Part shown: in pieces, positions 54,110-63,483 of the stretch
How positions within the stretch are numbered: the stretch's first letter is position 1
Layout of the letters: the number at the start of each line of letters is the position of its first letter
Source of the DNA: Agromyces sp. CF514
Lineage (GTDB): Bacteria; Actinomycetota; Actinomycetes; Actinomycetales; Microbacteriaceae
Reading direction: 5' to 3'
Assembly (NCBI RefSeq): GCF_900113185.1
Contig: NZ_FOZD01000001.1
Span: 2,046,001-2,110,000 of the forward strand
Length of the DNA stretch: 64,000 bases
The notes under the pieces: generated by a model
What the model was told of the DNA's origin: nothing
What the model saw: the letters and a program-made list of their open reading frames with translations, nothing else
The model's database searches: none
Program-made: the position numbers and the translations under genes

Positions 54110-55415
54110 TCCCGCCCGCGGGTTCCTCGCGGCTGTCAGGGGCGGTGTCGTGCTCCTGCTGCCGGCTTCGTCGGCTCCCACGGTGAGCGAACTCTGGCCG
54201 GCGCTCGTCGACTCCGATCCCGTGCGCGTCGTGCTCGACCGGCTCACGGCCGACGGGTTCCAGGCGACGCCCCCGTTCGGCCTCGCGGTGCGCTCCGACG
54301 ACGGCTCCCAGGTTCGCACGGTGGTGCGCGGCGGGTTCTCGGTGCGCATCGACGGCGAACTCGTCACCGGCGAGGGCGTCTCGACCTGGGTCGAACGCGT
54401 CGTCCAGGGTTCCGCGGTCGAGCTGCGGGCGACGGATGCCGCGGCCGACCCGCTTGCGGTCGCGTTGCCGATCGTCGAGGGCGTCGTGTACGCGACGGCC
54501 GTCGACTCGACCGCGGTCGAACCCGTCTCCGCAGCTTCCGCACCGGCCGTCGCGACGGCGGCCCCCGCCCTCGTGCCCGAGGCCCCGGTTGCGCCAGCGC
54601 TCGTACCGGTCGTGCCCGCCGTCGCGCCGGTTGCGCCGGTTGCGCCGGTTGCCGTCGCGACGCCCGCGCCCGAGCCTGCCGTCGCGCCGCCCGCGCCCGC
54701 CGCGTGGGTTCCGCCGGTGCTCGGCGACCCCGGCGCCACCATCGCGGGTCCGCCGCCCGCCGCGCCGCCCCCTGCTGCGCCGCCGGCGGCACTCGGCTTC
54801 GACGCCGTCGACGACTCGACCATCGTCTCGCCCGTCGGCGGCATCTCCGCGGCGACCATGTCGACCAGGGGCGCGAACACGCAGACGGTCGGCGGCGAGC
54901 AGACGATCGTGCCGCCTACCGACACGTCCGCCGATGCGCTGGGCGGCGATCACGACGGCCTGACGGTCGTCGGTGCCGACGTGGCGCGCCTCCGGGCCGA
55001 ACGCGACGCACGGCGAGCCGGGCAGTCGGTGTCGGCGCAGGAGCATGCGCCCGCGGCATCCGGTGCCGTGGCAGCGCCCAGGCTGGCGCTGCGCATGCCC
55101 GACGGCTCGATCGAACCCGTGACGCACGAGGTGCTGCTCGGTCGGGCGCCGAGCGTCAGCCAGGTCTCCGGCGGTCGGCTTCCGCGCGTCGTCGCGATCG
55201 GCGCGGGCGACCAGGACATCTCGCGCAACCACGTGCGCGTCACCGTCGAAGGAGACACGATCGTGATCACCGACCTGCATTCGCGCAACGGCACGCACGT
55301 CGCGCAGCCGGGCAAGGCGCCGGTGCGGCTCCGAGCGGGGGAGCCCACGCCCGTGCTCGTGGGCACGGTCGTCGACCTCGGCGGCGGCTGGACGATCCAG
55401 GTCGTGGCCGCCTGA
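54090..55415 (+). CDS. FHA-domain adaptor with Pro/Ala linker
   Basis: The protein is 441 aa. Residues 1-140 form an unrecognised α/β domain. A Pro/Ala/Val linker (about 145-235) and a Thr-rich segment follow. The C-terminal FHA domain (about 335-441) has LLGRAPS, DISRNHVRV and DLHSRNGTHV, the residues that bind phosphothreonine. The linker carries ATIAGPP (T217), STIVSPVGG (T244) and QTIVPP (T272), like motifs in the neighbouring kinase. GTG 54090 lies inside the PP2C gene, and the stop overlaps the kinase ATG (TGATG). Confidence 0.88.
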   Translation: MANYTADPARGFLAAVRGGVVLLLPASSAPTVSELWPALVDSDPVRVVLDRLTADGFQATPPFGLAVRSDDGSQVRTVVRGGFSVRIDGELVTGEGVSTWVERVVQGSAVELRATDAAADPLAVALPIVEGVVYATAVDSTAVEPVSAASAPAVATAAPALVPEAPVAPALVPVVPAVAPVAPVAPVAVATPAPEPAVAPPAPAAWVPPVLGDPGATIAGPPPAAPPPAAPPAALGFDAVDDSTIVSPVGGISAATMSTRGANTQTVGGEQTIVPPTDTSADALGGDHDGLTVVGADVARLRAERDARRAGQSVSAQEHAPAASGAVAAPRLALRMPDGSIEPVTHEVLLGRAPSVSQVSGGRLPRVVAIGAGDQDISRNHVRVTVEGDTIVITDLHSRNGTHVAQPGKAPVRLRAGEPTPVLVGTVVDLGGGWTIQVVAA

Positions 55416-57166
55416 TGCGCCGCGCGACCTCGACCCCGCCCGAACTGCCCGGCTACACCGCGCAGGGCCTGCTGGGTTCGGGCGGCTTCGCCGACGTGTT
55501 CCTCTACGAGCAGCGGCTGCCGAGACGCAAGGTGGCCGTCAAGGTGCTCCTCACCGAGGAGCTCGGCCGCGACACGCGCGCACAGTTCGTCGCCGAGGCG
55601 AACCTCATGGCGCAGCTCTCTGCGCACCCGTATATCGTGACGATCTTCCACGCGGACGTCTCGGCCGACGGCCGGCCCTACTTCGTGATGGAGTACTGCT
55701 CGGGTCCGAGCCTCGCCGAGCAGTACAAGCGCTCGCCGTTCGCCGTCGAAGACGCGCTGCGCACGGGCGTGCGCATCTCGGGTGCCGTGGCCACCGCGCA
55801 CGCCGCCGGCATCCTGCACCGCGACATCAAGCCGGCGAACGTGCTGACCAACGACTACGGCTGGCCCGCGCTGACCGACTTCGGCATCTCGTCGAACCTC
55901 GACGGCGAGCTGCCGACGCACACCGTCACGGTTCGACCGGGCGACCAGGCGACCGGCACCGCGGGTTCGGGCGGCACCGCGGCGGTGGGCATGAGCGTGC
56001 CCTGGTCGCCGGCCGAGATGTTCGAGGACGACCCGAGCCCCGACCCGCGCAGCGACGTGTTCTCCCTCGCGGCGACCGTGTACACGCTGCTCGCCGGGCG
56101 CTCGCCGTTCGAGATCCCCGGGCGTTCGAACGGCACGCTCGACCTGATCGGCCGCATCGAGCGCGGTGCGATCACGCCCATGGACCGCACCGACCTGCCG
56201 CGCAGCCTGCTCAGCGTGCTCGCGAAGGGCATGGCGACCTCGCGCGACGACCGGTACCAGAGCGCGGTGGAGTTCGCGCGTGCACTCCAGCGGGTCGAGC
56301 TCGAGCTCGGGTACGCGGCGACCACGATCGAGGTGCCGAACCTCGCCGTCGCCGAGCAGCGCGAGTCCGAGCCCGACTCGGCGGATGCCACCAGGGCGCG
56401 CGCCGTGCGCACCATCGACGCCCAGGCGGCGCCCGCCGCGCCCGCCGCATCCGCACGGGCCGTCGTCGCGCCGCCCGCGTCGCCTGCGCCCGTCGCCGGT
56501 TCCGCCGACGCCACGGTCGCGCGTTCCCCACAGCGCGTCGTCGCCCAGCCGCCGTTGTCCGACGCGACCGTGATGCGGCCGGGCGGCCCGGCCGCGATGC
56601 CGGTGCTCTCGCCGGCTCCCGTCGGATCGGCTTCCGCACCGATCGACGACGGGACGATCGTGCGCCCGGGCGGGGCCGTGCGCGAGGCGGGCGGCGCATC
56701 GGGCTCCGACGCCGCGCACGCCGCATCCGCCGGCTCGACCGGCACGGCGCCCTCGAGGCGTTCGCGCACCGGACTGGTCGTGGGCATCGTGGCGGGCGCA
56801 GTGGTCGCGATCGCCGTCGCGGCAGCCGTCGTCCTCTCGGGCACGCTGCCGAAGCCCGAGGCGGAGGCACCCGTGAAGTCGGCCGGTCAGGACGCCGTCG
56901 CCGAGGCGACCGTCCCGGTTCCCGAGGTCGCGATCGGGGTTCCGGCCGCCGACGGCACGAGCGTGTCGTTCGAGGTCGCGATCGACGAGCCCGAAGAAGG
57001 CGATCGATGGCGTTGGCGTCGCTCCGACGGCAGCGGCACCGTGCAGGTCGCCGACGCCTCGCCGATCGTGGTCGACGGTGTCGCCGCCGGCCAGAAGACC
57101 TGCATCGACGTGCAGACCCAGCGCGGCAGCCGCACCTCCGAACCGGTGACCTCGTGCACGCCGTGA
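55415..57166 (+). CDS. Transmembrane Ser/Thr protein kinase
   Basis: The protein is 583 aa. The N-terminal kinase domain (about 13-300) has G-loop GLLGSGGFADVF, K43 (VAVKVL), HRD D137 (HRDIKPANVL) and DFG D155 (LTDFGIS). A Pro/Ala linker (about 315-450) contains DATVARSP (T367), DATVMRPGG (T385) and DGTIVRPGG (T414). One membrane helix (about 453-475) leads to a small outside domain with one Cys pair-like tail (QKTCIDVQ, SCTP). It lacks PASTA repeats. It is the writer of the cluster and may sense the wall through its outside domain. Start overlaps the FHA stop. Confidence 0.94.
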   Translation: MRRATSTPPELPGYTAQGLLGSGGFADVFLYEQRLPRRKVAVKVLLTEELGRDTRAQFVAEANLMAQLSAHPYIVTIFHADVSADGRPYFVMEYCSGPSLAEQYKRSPFAVEDALRTGVRISGAVATAHAAGILHRDIKPANVLTNDYGWPALTDFGISSNLDGELPTHTVTVRPGDQATGTAGSGGTAAVGMSVPWSPAEMFEDDPSPDPRSDVFSLAATVYTLLAGRSPFEIPGRSNGTLDLIGRIERGAITPMDRTDLPRSLLSVLAKGMATSRDDRYQSAVEFARALQRVELELGYAATTIEVPNLAVAEQRESEPDSADATRARAVRTIDAQAAPAAPAASARAVVAPPASPAPVAGSADATVARSPQRVVAQPPLSDATVMRPGGPAAMPVLSPAPVGSASAPIDDGTIVRPGGAVREAGGASGSDAAHAASAGSTGTAPSRRSRTGLVVGIVAGAVVAIAVAAAVVLSGTLPKPEAEAPVKSAGQDAVAEATVPVPEVAIGVPAADGTSVSFEVAIDEPEEGDRWRWRRSDGSGTVQVADASPIVVDGVAAGQKTCIDVQTQRGSRTSEPVTSCTP

Positions 57167-57876
57167 GGCCGCTCAAGGTCGAGTACTGCGGCGAGTGGTA
57201 CACGGTCGAGCCCGGGCGCCCCTTCTCGATCGGGCGCGAATCCGACCTCACCATCGACGAGAACCCCTACCTGCACCGCACGTTCCTCACCCTGTCCGAC
57301 GAATACGGGCTGTGGTGGCTCTCGAACGTCGGCCAACTGCTCGCGGCAACGGTCTCGGATGCCACGGGCAGCGTGCAGGCGTGGGTCGCCCCGGGCGCGA
57401 AGCTGCCGCTCGTGTTCCAGCAGGTGCAGGTGCTCTTCAGCGCGGGCGCGACGACCTACGAGTTCTCGATCCACGCGGAGGAGGACTTCTACAACACCTC
57501 GCTCACGGCGACCGCAGCCGACGGCGGAACGACGATCATGCCCGTCACCCTCACCTCGAGCCAGCGACTGCTCGTGGTCGCGCTCGCCGAGCGCGTGCTC
57601 GTGCAGCCCTCGGCAGGCCGTGCGACCGTGCCCACCTCGGCCGAGGCATCCGCCCGGCTCGGCTGGAGCATGACCACGTTCAACCGCAAGCTCGACAACG
57701 TCTGCGAGAAGCTCGACCGGCTCGGGGTCGACGGGCTCCGGGGCGGCCGTGGAAAGCTCGCGACCAACCGCCGCATGCGGCTCGTCGAGTACGCCGTCGC
57801 GACGCGACTCGTCAGCGTCGACGATCTCCCGCTGCTCGACCGTCCGGCTGAAGGGGCTGCCGCGGCAGGCGACTGA
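57163..57876 (+). CDS. FHA domain fused to a helix-turn-helix-like domain
   Basis: The protein is 237 aa. An N-terminal FHA-like fold (about 1-105) has PFSIGRESDLTID and YLHRTFLTL, which fit the G-R and S-x-x-H-like FHA positions, though the latter is degenerate. The C-terminal half (about 120-225) is helical, with SAEASARLGWSMTTFNRKLD resembling an HTH, followed by basic RGGRGKLATNRRMRLVE. It may be a phospho-regulated DNA-binding protein. GTG 57163 overlaps the kinase stop (GTGA); GTG 57154 is an alternative. Confidence 0.78.
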   Translation: MRPLKVEYCGEWYTVEPGRPFSIGRESDLTIDENPYLHRTFLTLSDEYGLWWLSNVGQLLAATVSDATGSVQAWVAPGAKLPLVFQQVQVLFSAGATTYEFSIHAEEDFYNTSLTATAADGGTTIMPVTLTSSQRLLVVALAERVLVQPSAGRATVPTSAEASARLGWSMTTFNRKLDNVCEKLDRLGVDGLRGGRGKLATNRRMRLVEYAVATRLVSVDDLPLLDRPAEGAAAAGD

Positions 57877-57981
57877 TCCGGGCCGTAGCGCGTGCTCCAC
57901 GGTGCGGAGGTCGATCTCCGTATCGCTTCCGCAACGAAGCACCATGGGAAGTGCTCCCCATTCGGGGGCGTCCGTCGCTCG

Positions 57982-57990
57982 TGTTAGCGT
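57982..57990 (+). promoter_or_regulatory. Extended -10 (TGT-TAGCGT) for the Ig-repeat exoprotein
   Basis: TGTTAGCGT lies about 65 nt before the TTG start of the exoprotein gene. It suggests a second transcript inside the cluster. The 179-bp gap holds no gene. Confidence 0.45.
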
Positions 57991-58055
57991 GGGCGCGGTC
58001 CGCCGCACGCGCGACCCCCGCCGCCCTGACCGACGGACGCAACGAGGAGTAGAGA

Positions 58056-61000
58056 TTGGCCGGCTTCACCTCGTGGTTCCGTACGCGCAAGACCGTGGCG
58101 ACGACCACCGCGATCGCCGTGCTCGTCGGCGCGCCGGTGACCCTGGCGGTCCTGCATCAAGGCTTCCCGGTGACCGATCCCGACCTCCGTGCGCGCGAGG
58201 TCTGGGTGACCAATGCCGAAGACCTGCTGGCCGGCCGCCTCAACCGCCAGATCGAAGAGCTCGACGCCGCGGTGTCGACCGCCTCGAACGACACCGACGT
58301 CTTCCAGAACGGCGATGACGCGTTCGTCTACGATCCGGCCGCCGGCTCGATCGAGCGCATCGACCCGTCGTTCACGACGCTCTCGCAGCGCATCGACGTG
58401 CCGCCCGCATCGAAGATCGCCTACGGCGGCGACGTGCTCGCGGTGCTCTCGCCCTCGGGAGAGCTCTGGAACGTGCAGGCCGGAGCCGAGCTCCAGTTCG
58501 ACTGGCGCGGCACCGATCCGATCGCGAAGCTCGGCGACGGGGCCGAGGTCGCGGTGTCCGACGAGGGCACGATCTTCGCGACCTCGATCGAGAAGGGCAC
58601 CCTGAAGCGGTTCGGACGCGGTTCGGTCGGCGACCCCCAGACGACGAAGATCGCCGATCTCGGCGAGCACCAGCTCTCCGCCGTCGGCGAGCGAGCGGTC
58701 GTCCTCGACGAGGAGCGCAACGCGGTCGTCGTCGACGGCCGGGTCACCGAGCTTCCCGACGAGGCCCTGCGCCTGCAGCAGTCGAGTGCCGAGAACGACG
58801 CAGTCTACGTCGCCACCGCGACCGGGCTCATCGAGATCGGGCTCGACGACGGCGAGACCCGCGAGCTCGACGCCGAGGCACCCGCCGGTTCGAGCGGAGC
58901 AGCGGATGTCGCGGCACCCGTCTGGCTCGACGGCTGCGTGCACGGTGCGTGGGCCGAGGCCGGCCGATACCTCGCCTCGTGCGACGGCGAGAAGCCGCGA
59001 CTGCTCGACATCGAACAGCCCACCGCCGGAGCCAGGCTCGAGTTCCGCGTCAATCGCGACGTCATCGCGCTGAACAACCTCGCCAACGGCAACGCCTGGC
59101 TCGTCGACTCCGAGCTGCGGCTCGTCGACAACTGGGAAGAGGTGACGCCGCCAGAAGAGAGCGAGGAGCTCGAGGGCGACGAGAAGAGCGCCCAGCAGAC
59201 CTTCGAGGACACCATCGCCGAGCGCACCGACCAGAACCGGCCGCCCGTCGCCCGCGAAGACGACTTCGGGGCGCGCCCAGGGCGCACCACGATCCTCGAG
59301 GTGCTCGAGAACGACACCGACCCCGACGGCGATGTGCTCACGGTGTCGTCGGTCACGGCGATCCCCGAGACGATGGGACGCATCGAGCAGATCGACGGCA
59401 GTCGCGCCCTCCAGTTCTCGCCCGCGGAGGGGGCCGCAGGAACGGTCTCCTTCCGCTACGGCGTCGACGACGGTCGCGGCGGCGTCGCCGAGGCATCCGT
59501 CAACGTGCGCATCGTGCCCGACAGCGAGAACACGGCGCCCGCCTCCTCGCGTTCGGGCGCGATCAGCGTCGAGCAGGGCCAGCAGGTGTCGTACAACGTG
59601 CTCGCCGACTGGCGGGACCCCGACGGCGACGACCTCTACCTGGTGAACGCCTCGCCGATCGGCGGCGACTCGGTGCGGTTCAGCCCCGACGGCAACCTCA
59701 CGTTCCAGCACAAGTCCGCCGAGCTCGGTCAGAAGGAGGTGCAGTTCACGATCTCCGACGGGCAGACCGCCGCGACCGGAACCCTCACGGTCGACGTGAA
59801 GCCCTCCGGATCGCTCAACCCCATCGGCACGCCCGACTTCGCGCGCGTCTTCGTCGGCGAGAAGACGCTCGTCGAGCCGCTCGTGAACGACCTCTCGCCG
59901 TCAGGGGCACCGCTCGCGCTGCTCGGAGTCGAGGAGGCGCCCGGGGGCGTCGAGATCACGCCGAACCTCGAACGCGGATCGATCACCTTCGCCGCGGCCG
60001 AACCCGGAGACTACGTCTTCGTCTACAACCTCGGCGCGGGCGCGGCGGTCAGCGTCGGACTCATCCGCGTGCAGGTGGTCGAGCAGCCCGCCGAAGTGCT
60101 CGCCCCCATCGCGGTCAAGGACACCGCCTACCTCCGGCCCGGCGAGCCCTTGTCGATCCCGGTGCTGGCGAACGACGTCTCGCCGTCGGGCAGGGTGCTC
60201 GCCGTGCAGTCGGTCGACGACACCGCCACCGAGGGACTCGTCTCGGTCGAACTGCTCACCAACACGGTCGCCCGGGTCACGGCGTCGGCCGCGATCGATC
60301 GGCAGTTGCAGTTCGCCTACACCGTCTCCGACGGGGTGAGCTCGGCGACCTCCACGGTGACCGTGGTGCCCGTTCCGCCGCTCGTCAAGAACCAGCCGCC
60401 CGTCGCCGTCGACGATGCCGCGATCGTGCGTGCCGGCGACATCGTCACCGTGCCCGTCACGAAGAACGACTTCCACCCCGATGCGGCCGCGTTCCACGTG
60501 CTGCCCGAACTGCAGAGCGGCGACGACCTCAAGGGGCTCGCATTCGTCGACGACGACACCGTCCGCTACCAGGCTCCCGACGAGCCGGGCGTCTACAGCC
60601 TCTCCTACGCCATCACCGACGACACCGAGCAGACGGCGAAGGCCAAGGTGACCTTCACCGTGACGCCGAGGAGCAGCGACGGAAACCGGCCGCCGCTGCC
60701 GACACCGATCACGTCGCGCACGTTCGCCGGATCCGGCGTCAAGATCGACATCCCGCTCGACGGACTCGACCCCGACGGCGACTCCGTCACCCTCACGCGC
60801 ATCACCACGGCGCCGTCCCTCGGGCAGGTCACCGACCTCACGAGCACGAGCATGCTGTACGCGGCGATGCCGGGATCCGCGGGCACCGACACGTTCACCT
60901 ACGAGGTCCGCGACACGTACGGCGCGACGGCGACCGGCACGATCCGCATCGGTGTGATCCCGCGACCGATCGTGCAGCTTCCGCCCACCGCGGTCGACGA

Positions 61001-63437
61001 CGCGATCGAGATGAAGCCCGGCCGCACGGCTTCGGTCGAGGTGCTGCTCAACGACTCCGACCCGAGCGGCTACAGCCTGCACGTGGCGAGCCTCCCCGAC
61101 GTCGGCGAGGGCCTGAAGGCCGAGATCCGCGATCTTCGGCGCGTGGTGGTCGAGGCGCCCGAGCAGGAGGGCGCGTACACGATCCGCTACGAGATCTCGA
61201 ACGGGCACGGCGGTGCCGACGCCGCGTTCCTCCAGATCGCGGTGACCGAAGACGCCGTCATCCTTCCTCCGACGGCCGAAGACCAGGTCATCGAGCCCGA
61301 GGAGGTGCTCGAGGGGGAGCCCGTCACCGTCGTCCCGCTCGCCGAGGCGACGAATCCGGGCGGCCTGGTCGAGGACCTGGTCGTGACCGTCGAAGGCCCC
61401 AACGCATCGAAGGCCGAGGTCGACGCCGACGGTCGCATCACGGTGAAGCCCGGGCGCGAGCGGTACGCCGTCGCGTATCGTCTGACCAACGATCTCGACG
61501 ACCTCTCGGCCATGGCCTTCGTGATCGTGCCGCCCGTGCCGGGCGGCCAGGCCGCAGAGGAGACGCAGGCGCCTCAGGAGACCGAGAAGCCGAAGACCCC
61601 CGAAGAGCTCCAGGCCGAAGAGAAGGCGAAGTTCCCGGCGCCGTACCTGAAGGACCTCGATCCGATCGTGGTGCCGATGAACGGCGAGATCGCATGGAGC
61701 GTCGACGACCTGGTCGAGGTGCCGTCGGGCAATCCGGCGCTCATCCTCTCCGCGAACGCGAGCAGCACCGAGTCCGAGGTGCAGGTCGACGGCACGAACC
61801 TGCAGTACGTGCCGACGAAGGACTACCGCGGCCCGGCGACGCTCACGTTCGAGGTGACCGACGGCAAGGGCGCCGACGACCCGATCGGGCGCACAGCGAT
61901 CCTCACGCTGCCGATCACCGTGGGCGACCCCGAGTTCAACGACACGCCGCCGACCTTCACGCCTCGATCCGAGACCATCGAGGCCGGCGAGAAGCCGTCG
62001 TCGATCGACCTGCGTCAGTCGAGCGACCAGCCGAACCCCGACAACATCGAGCGCATCACCTACACGAACCTGTCGGGCACCTCCGCCGACATCCAGGCCG
62101 AGATCGTCGACGGCGCGACGCTGCAGTTCTCGGCACCGCTCGGCGTGCAGCCCGGCACTGACGCCCGCATCACGTTCGACGTGAACTTCAACGAGTTCAC
62201 TGTGCCCGGCTACGTCGACGTCAAGGTCGTCTCGTCCACCCGCGCCATGCCGAAGACCGTCGACGACGGCGACTTCGAGATGGATCGCACCGACTCCGAG
62301 ACCTTCGACGTGCTCGCCAACGACTTCAACCCGTTCGCTCAAGACGGCGTGCCGCTTCGGGTGGTCGCGGCGGAGATCGACCAGGCGTCGGTCGGCGCGA
62401 ACGCCTCGACCACCTTCACAGCGACCGGCGTGACGGTGAACACCGGTGCGGCGTTCACCGGTACCCTCAGCGTGATCTACACCGTCGAGGACGGCACGAA
62501 GGACCCCCTGCGCCGCACCACCGGACGCGTCACCGTGGTCGTGCGTGCTGCCCCGGATGCGCCGAACACGCCGACCGCATCGGCTTCCGACGCGAGGGCG
62601 TCCGTGCGCTGGGCCGCGCCTGCGACGAACAACTCGCCGATCACCGACTACGAGGTGAGCTGGTCGCAGGGCGGCGGCGGTACCCAGCCGTTCGGTGCGA
62701 GTGCGGCGGGAACCGCGCAGACGATCACCGGCCTGGCCAACGGCACCACGTACTCGTTCAAGGTGCGGGCGAAGAACGACAAGGGATGGGGCGCCTGGTC
62801 GAGCCTCAGCCCCTCGGTCATCCCGTACGGAACACCGTCGGCCCCGCGGAACGTCTCGGCCGGCGCCAGCGGCTACGCGCCGGCGACGGTCACGGTCAAC
62901 TGGAACCCGCCGAGCGACACCGGCGGTGGAGCGGTCGAGTACACCGTGACGCTCGGCAGCGCCACGAAGACCGTGACCGGCACGTCGGCGAGCTTCGGCG
63001 GGGTCGGAGCCGGCAGCTATACGGCGAGGGTCACCGCGACCAACAACGGCAGCGGCAGCACCGGTCCTGCCGACTCGACCAGCGTGGGCGTCTCGAACGC
63101 GCCGCCACCGCAGCCGTCCGGCTCGATCGGCAAGGGCGGCAGCATGGCCTGCGGCAGCGGCGGCAACGGCTGCGCCGAGGTGCGCATCACCTTCGCGAAC
63201 ATGGATCCCGGCACCTATCGGATCTATGCGCGCGTGAACGGCGGAGCCGTCGGCTCCTACAAGGGCACCTACACGATCGGCTCGAGCGGCCAGCTCCAGC
63301 TCCAGAACCACCTCGGCATCCGTCAGGCGAGCGAGACCATCGACGTGCAGTTCGACGCGATCAGCGGTGGCACCAGCCGAACGCTCGGCGGCATCAGCGG
63401 CAGCCAGTGGAACGCCAAGGGCTACAACACGTGGTGA
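58056..63437 (+). CDS. Giant exoprotein: β-propeller-like N-terminal part, ~11 Ig-like repeats, two fibronectin III domains
   Basis: The protein is 1793 aa. A membrane helix (about 13-34) acts as signal or anchor. Residues about 60-370 have short β blocks like a propeller. From about 390 to 1500 there are about 11 bacterial Ig-like repeats (Big_9-type), many starting PP.A.DD and containing ND.DP.GD. Two fibronectin type III domains (about 1510-1690) and a cysteine-containing β-rich C-terminal domain ending in YNTW follow. No sortase signal is present. TTG 58056 is supported by GAGGAG. It lies between the kinase/FHA genes and moxR, a set often found together in Microbacteriaceae as I recall. 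Confidence 0.88.
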   Translation: MAGFTSWFRTRKTVATTTAIAVLVGAPVTLAVLHQGFPVTDPDLRAREVWVTNAEDLLAGRLNRQIEELDAAVSTASNDTDVFQNGDDAFVYDPAAGSIERIDPSFTTLSQRIDVPPASKIAYGGDVLAVLSPSGELWNVQAGAELQFDWRGTDPIAKLGDGAEVAVSDEGTIFATSIEKGTLKRFGRGSVGDPQTTKIADLGEHQLSAVGERAVVLDEERNAVVVDGRVTELPDEALRLQQSSAENDAVYVATATGLIEIGLDDGETRELDAEAPAGSSGAADVAAPVWLDGCVHGAWAEAGRYLASCDGEKPRLLDIEQPTAGARLEFRVNRDVIALNNLANGNAWLVDSELRLVDNWEEVTPPEESEELEGDEKSAQQTFEDTIAERTDQNRPPVAREDDFGARPGRTTILEVLENDTDPDGDVLTVSSVTAIPETMGRIEQIDGSRALQFSPAEGAAGTVSFRYGVDDGRGGVAEASVNVRIVPDSENTAPASSRSGAISVEQGQQVSYNVLADWRDPDGDDLYLVNASPIGGDSVRFSPDGNLTFQHKSAELGQKEVQFTISDGQTAATGTLTVDVKPSGSLNPIGTPDFARVFVGEKTLVEPLVNDLSPSGAPLALLGVEEAPGGVEITPNLERGSITFAAAEPGDYVFVYNLGAGAAVSVGLIRVQVVEQPAEVLAPIAVKDTAYLRPGEPLSIPVLANDVSPSGRVLAVQSVDDTATEGLVSVELLTNTVARVTASAAIDRQLQFAYTVSDGVSSATSTVTVVPVPPLVKNQPPVAVDDAAIVRAGDIVTVPVTKNDFHPDAAAFHVLPELQSGDDLKGLAFVDDDTVRYQAPDEPGVYSLSYAITDDTEQTAKAKVTFTVTPRSSDGNRPPLPTPITSRTFAGSGVKIDIPLDGLDPDGDSVTLTRITTAPSLGQVTDLTSTSMLYAAMPGSAGTDTFTYEVRDTYGATATGTIRIGVIPRPIVQLPPTAVDDAIEMKPGRTASVEVLLNDSDPSGYSLHVASLPDVGEGLKAEIRDLRRVVVEAPEQEGAYTIRYEISNGHGGADAAFLQIAVTEDAVILPPTAEDQVIEPEEVLEGEPVTVVPLAEATNPGGLVEDLVVTVEGPNASKAEVDADGRITVKPGRERYAVAYRLTNDLDDLSAMAFVIVPPVPGGQAAEETQAPQETEKPKTPEELQAEEKAKFPAPYLKDLDPIVVPMNGEIAWSVDDLVEVPSGNPALILSANASSTESEVQVDGTNLQYVPTKDYRGPATLTFEVTDGKGADDPIGRTAILTLPITVGDPEFNDTPPTFTPRSETIEAGEKPSSIDLRQSSDQPNPDNIERITYTNLSGTSADIQAEIVDGATLQFSAPLGVQPGTDARITFDVNFNEFTVPGYVDVKVVSSTRAMPKTVDDGDFEMDRTDSETFDVLANDFNPFAQDGVPLRVVAAEIDQASVGANASTTFTATGVTVNTGAAFTGTLSVIYTVEDGTKDPLRRTTGRVTVVVRAAPDAPNTPTASASDARASVRWAAPATNNSPITDYEVSWSQGGGGTQPFGASAAGTAQTITGLANGTTYSFKVRAKNDKGWGAWSSLSPSVIPYGTPSAPRNVSAGASGYAPATVTVNWNPPSDTGGGAVEYTVTLGSATKTVTGTSASFGGVGAGSYTARVTATNNGSGSTGPADSTSVGVSNAPPPQPSGSIGKGGSMACGSGGNGCAEVRITFANMDPGTYRIYARVNGGAVGSYKGTYTIGSSGQLQLQNHLGIRQASETIDVQFDAISGGTSRTLGGISGSQWNAKGYNTW

Positions 63438-63483
63438 CGACCATCGCCGCACAGACCAGACCTCACGCATACAAGGAGTACCC

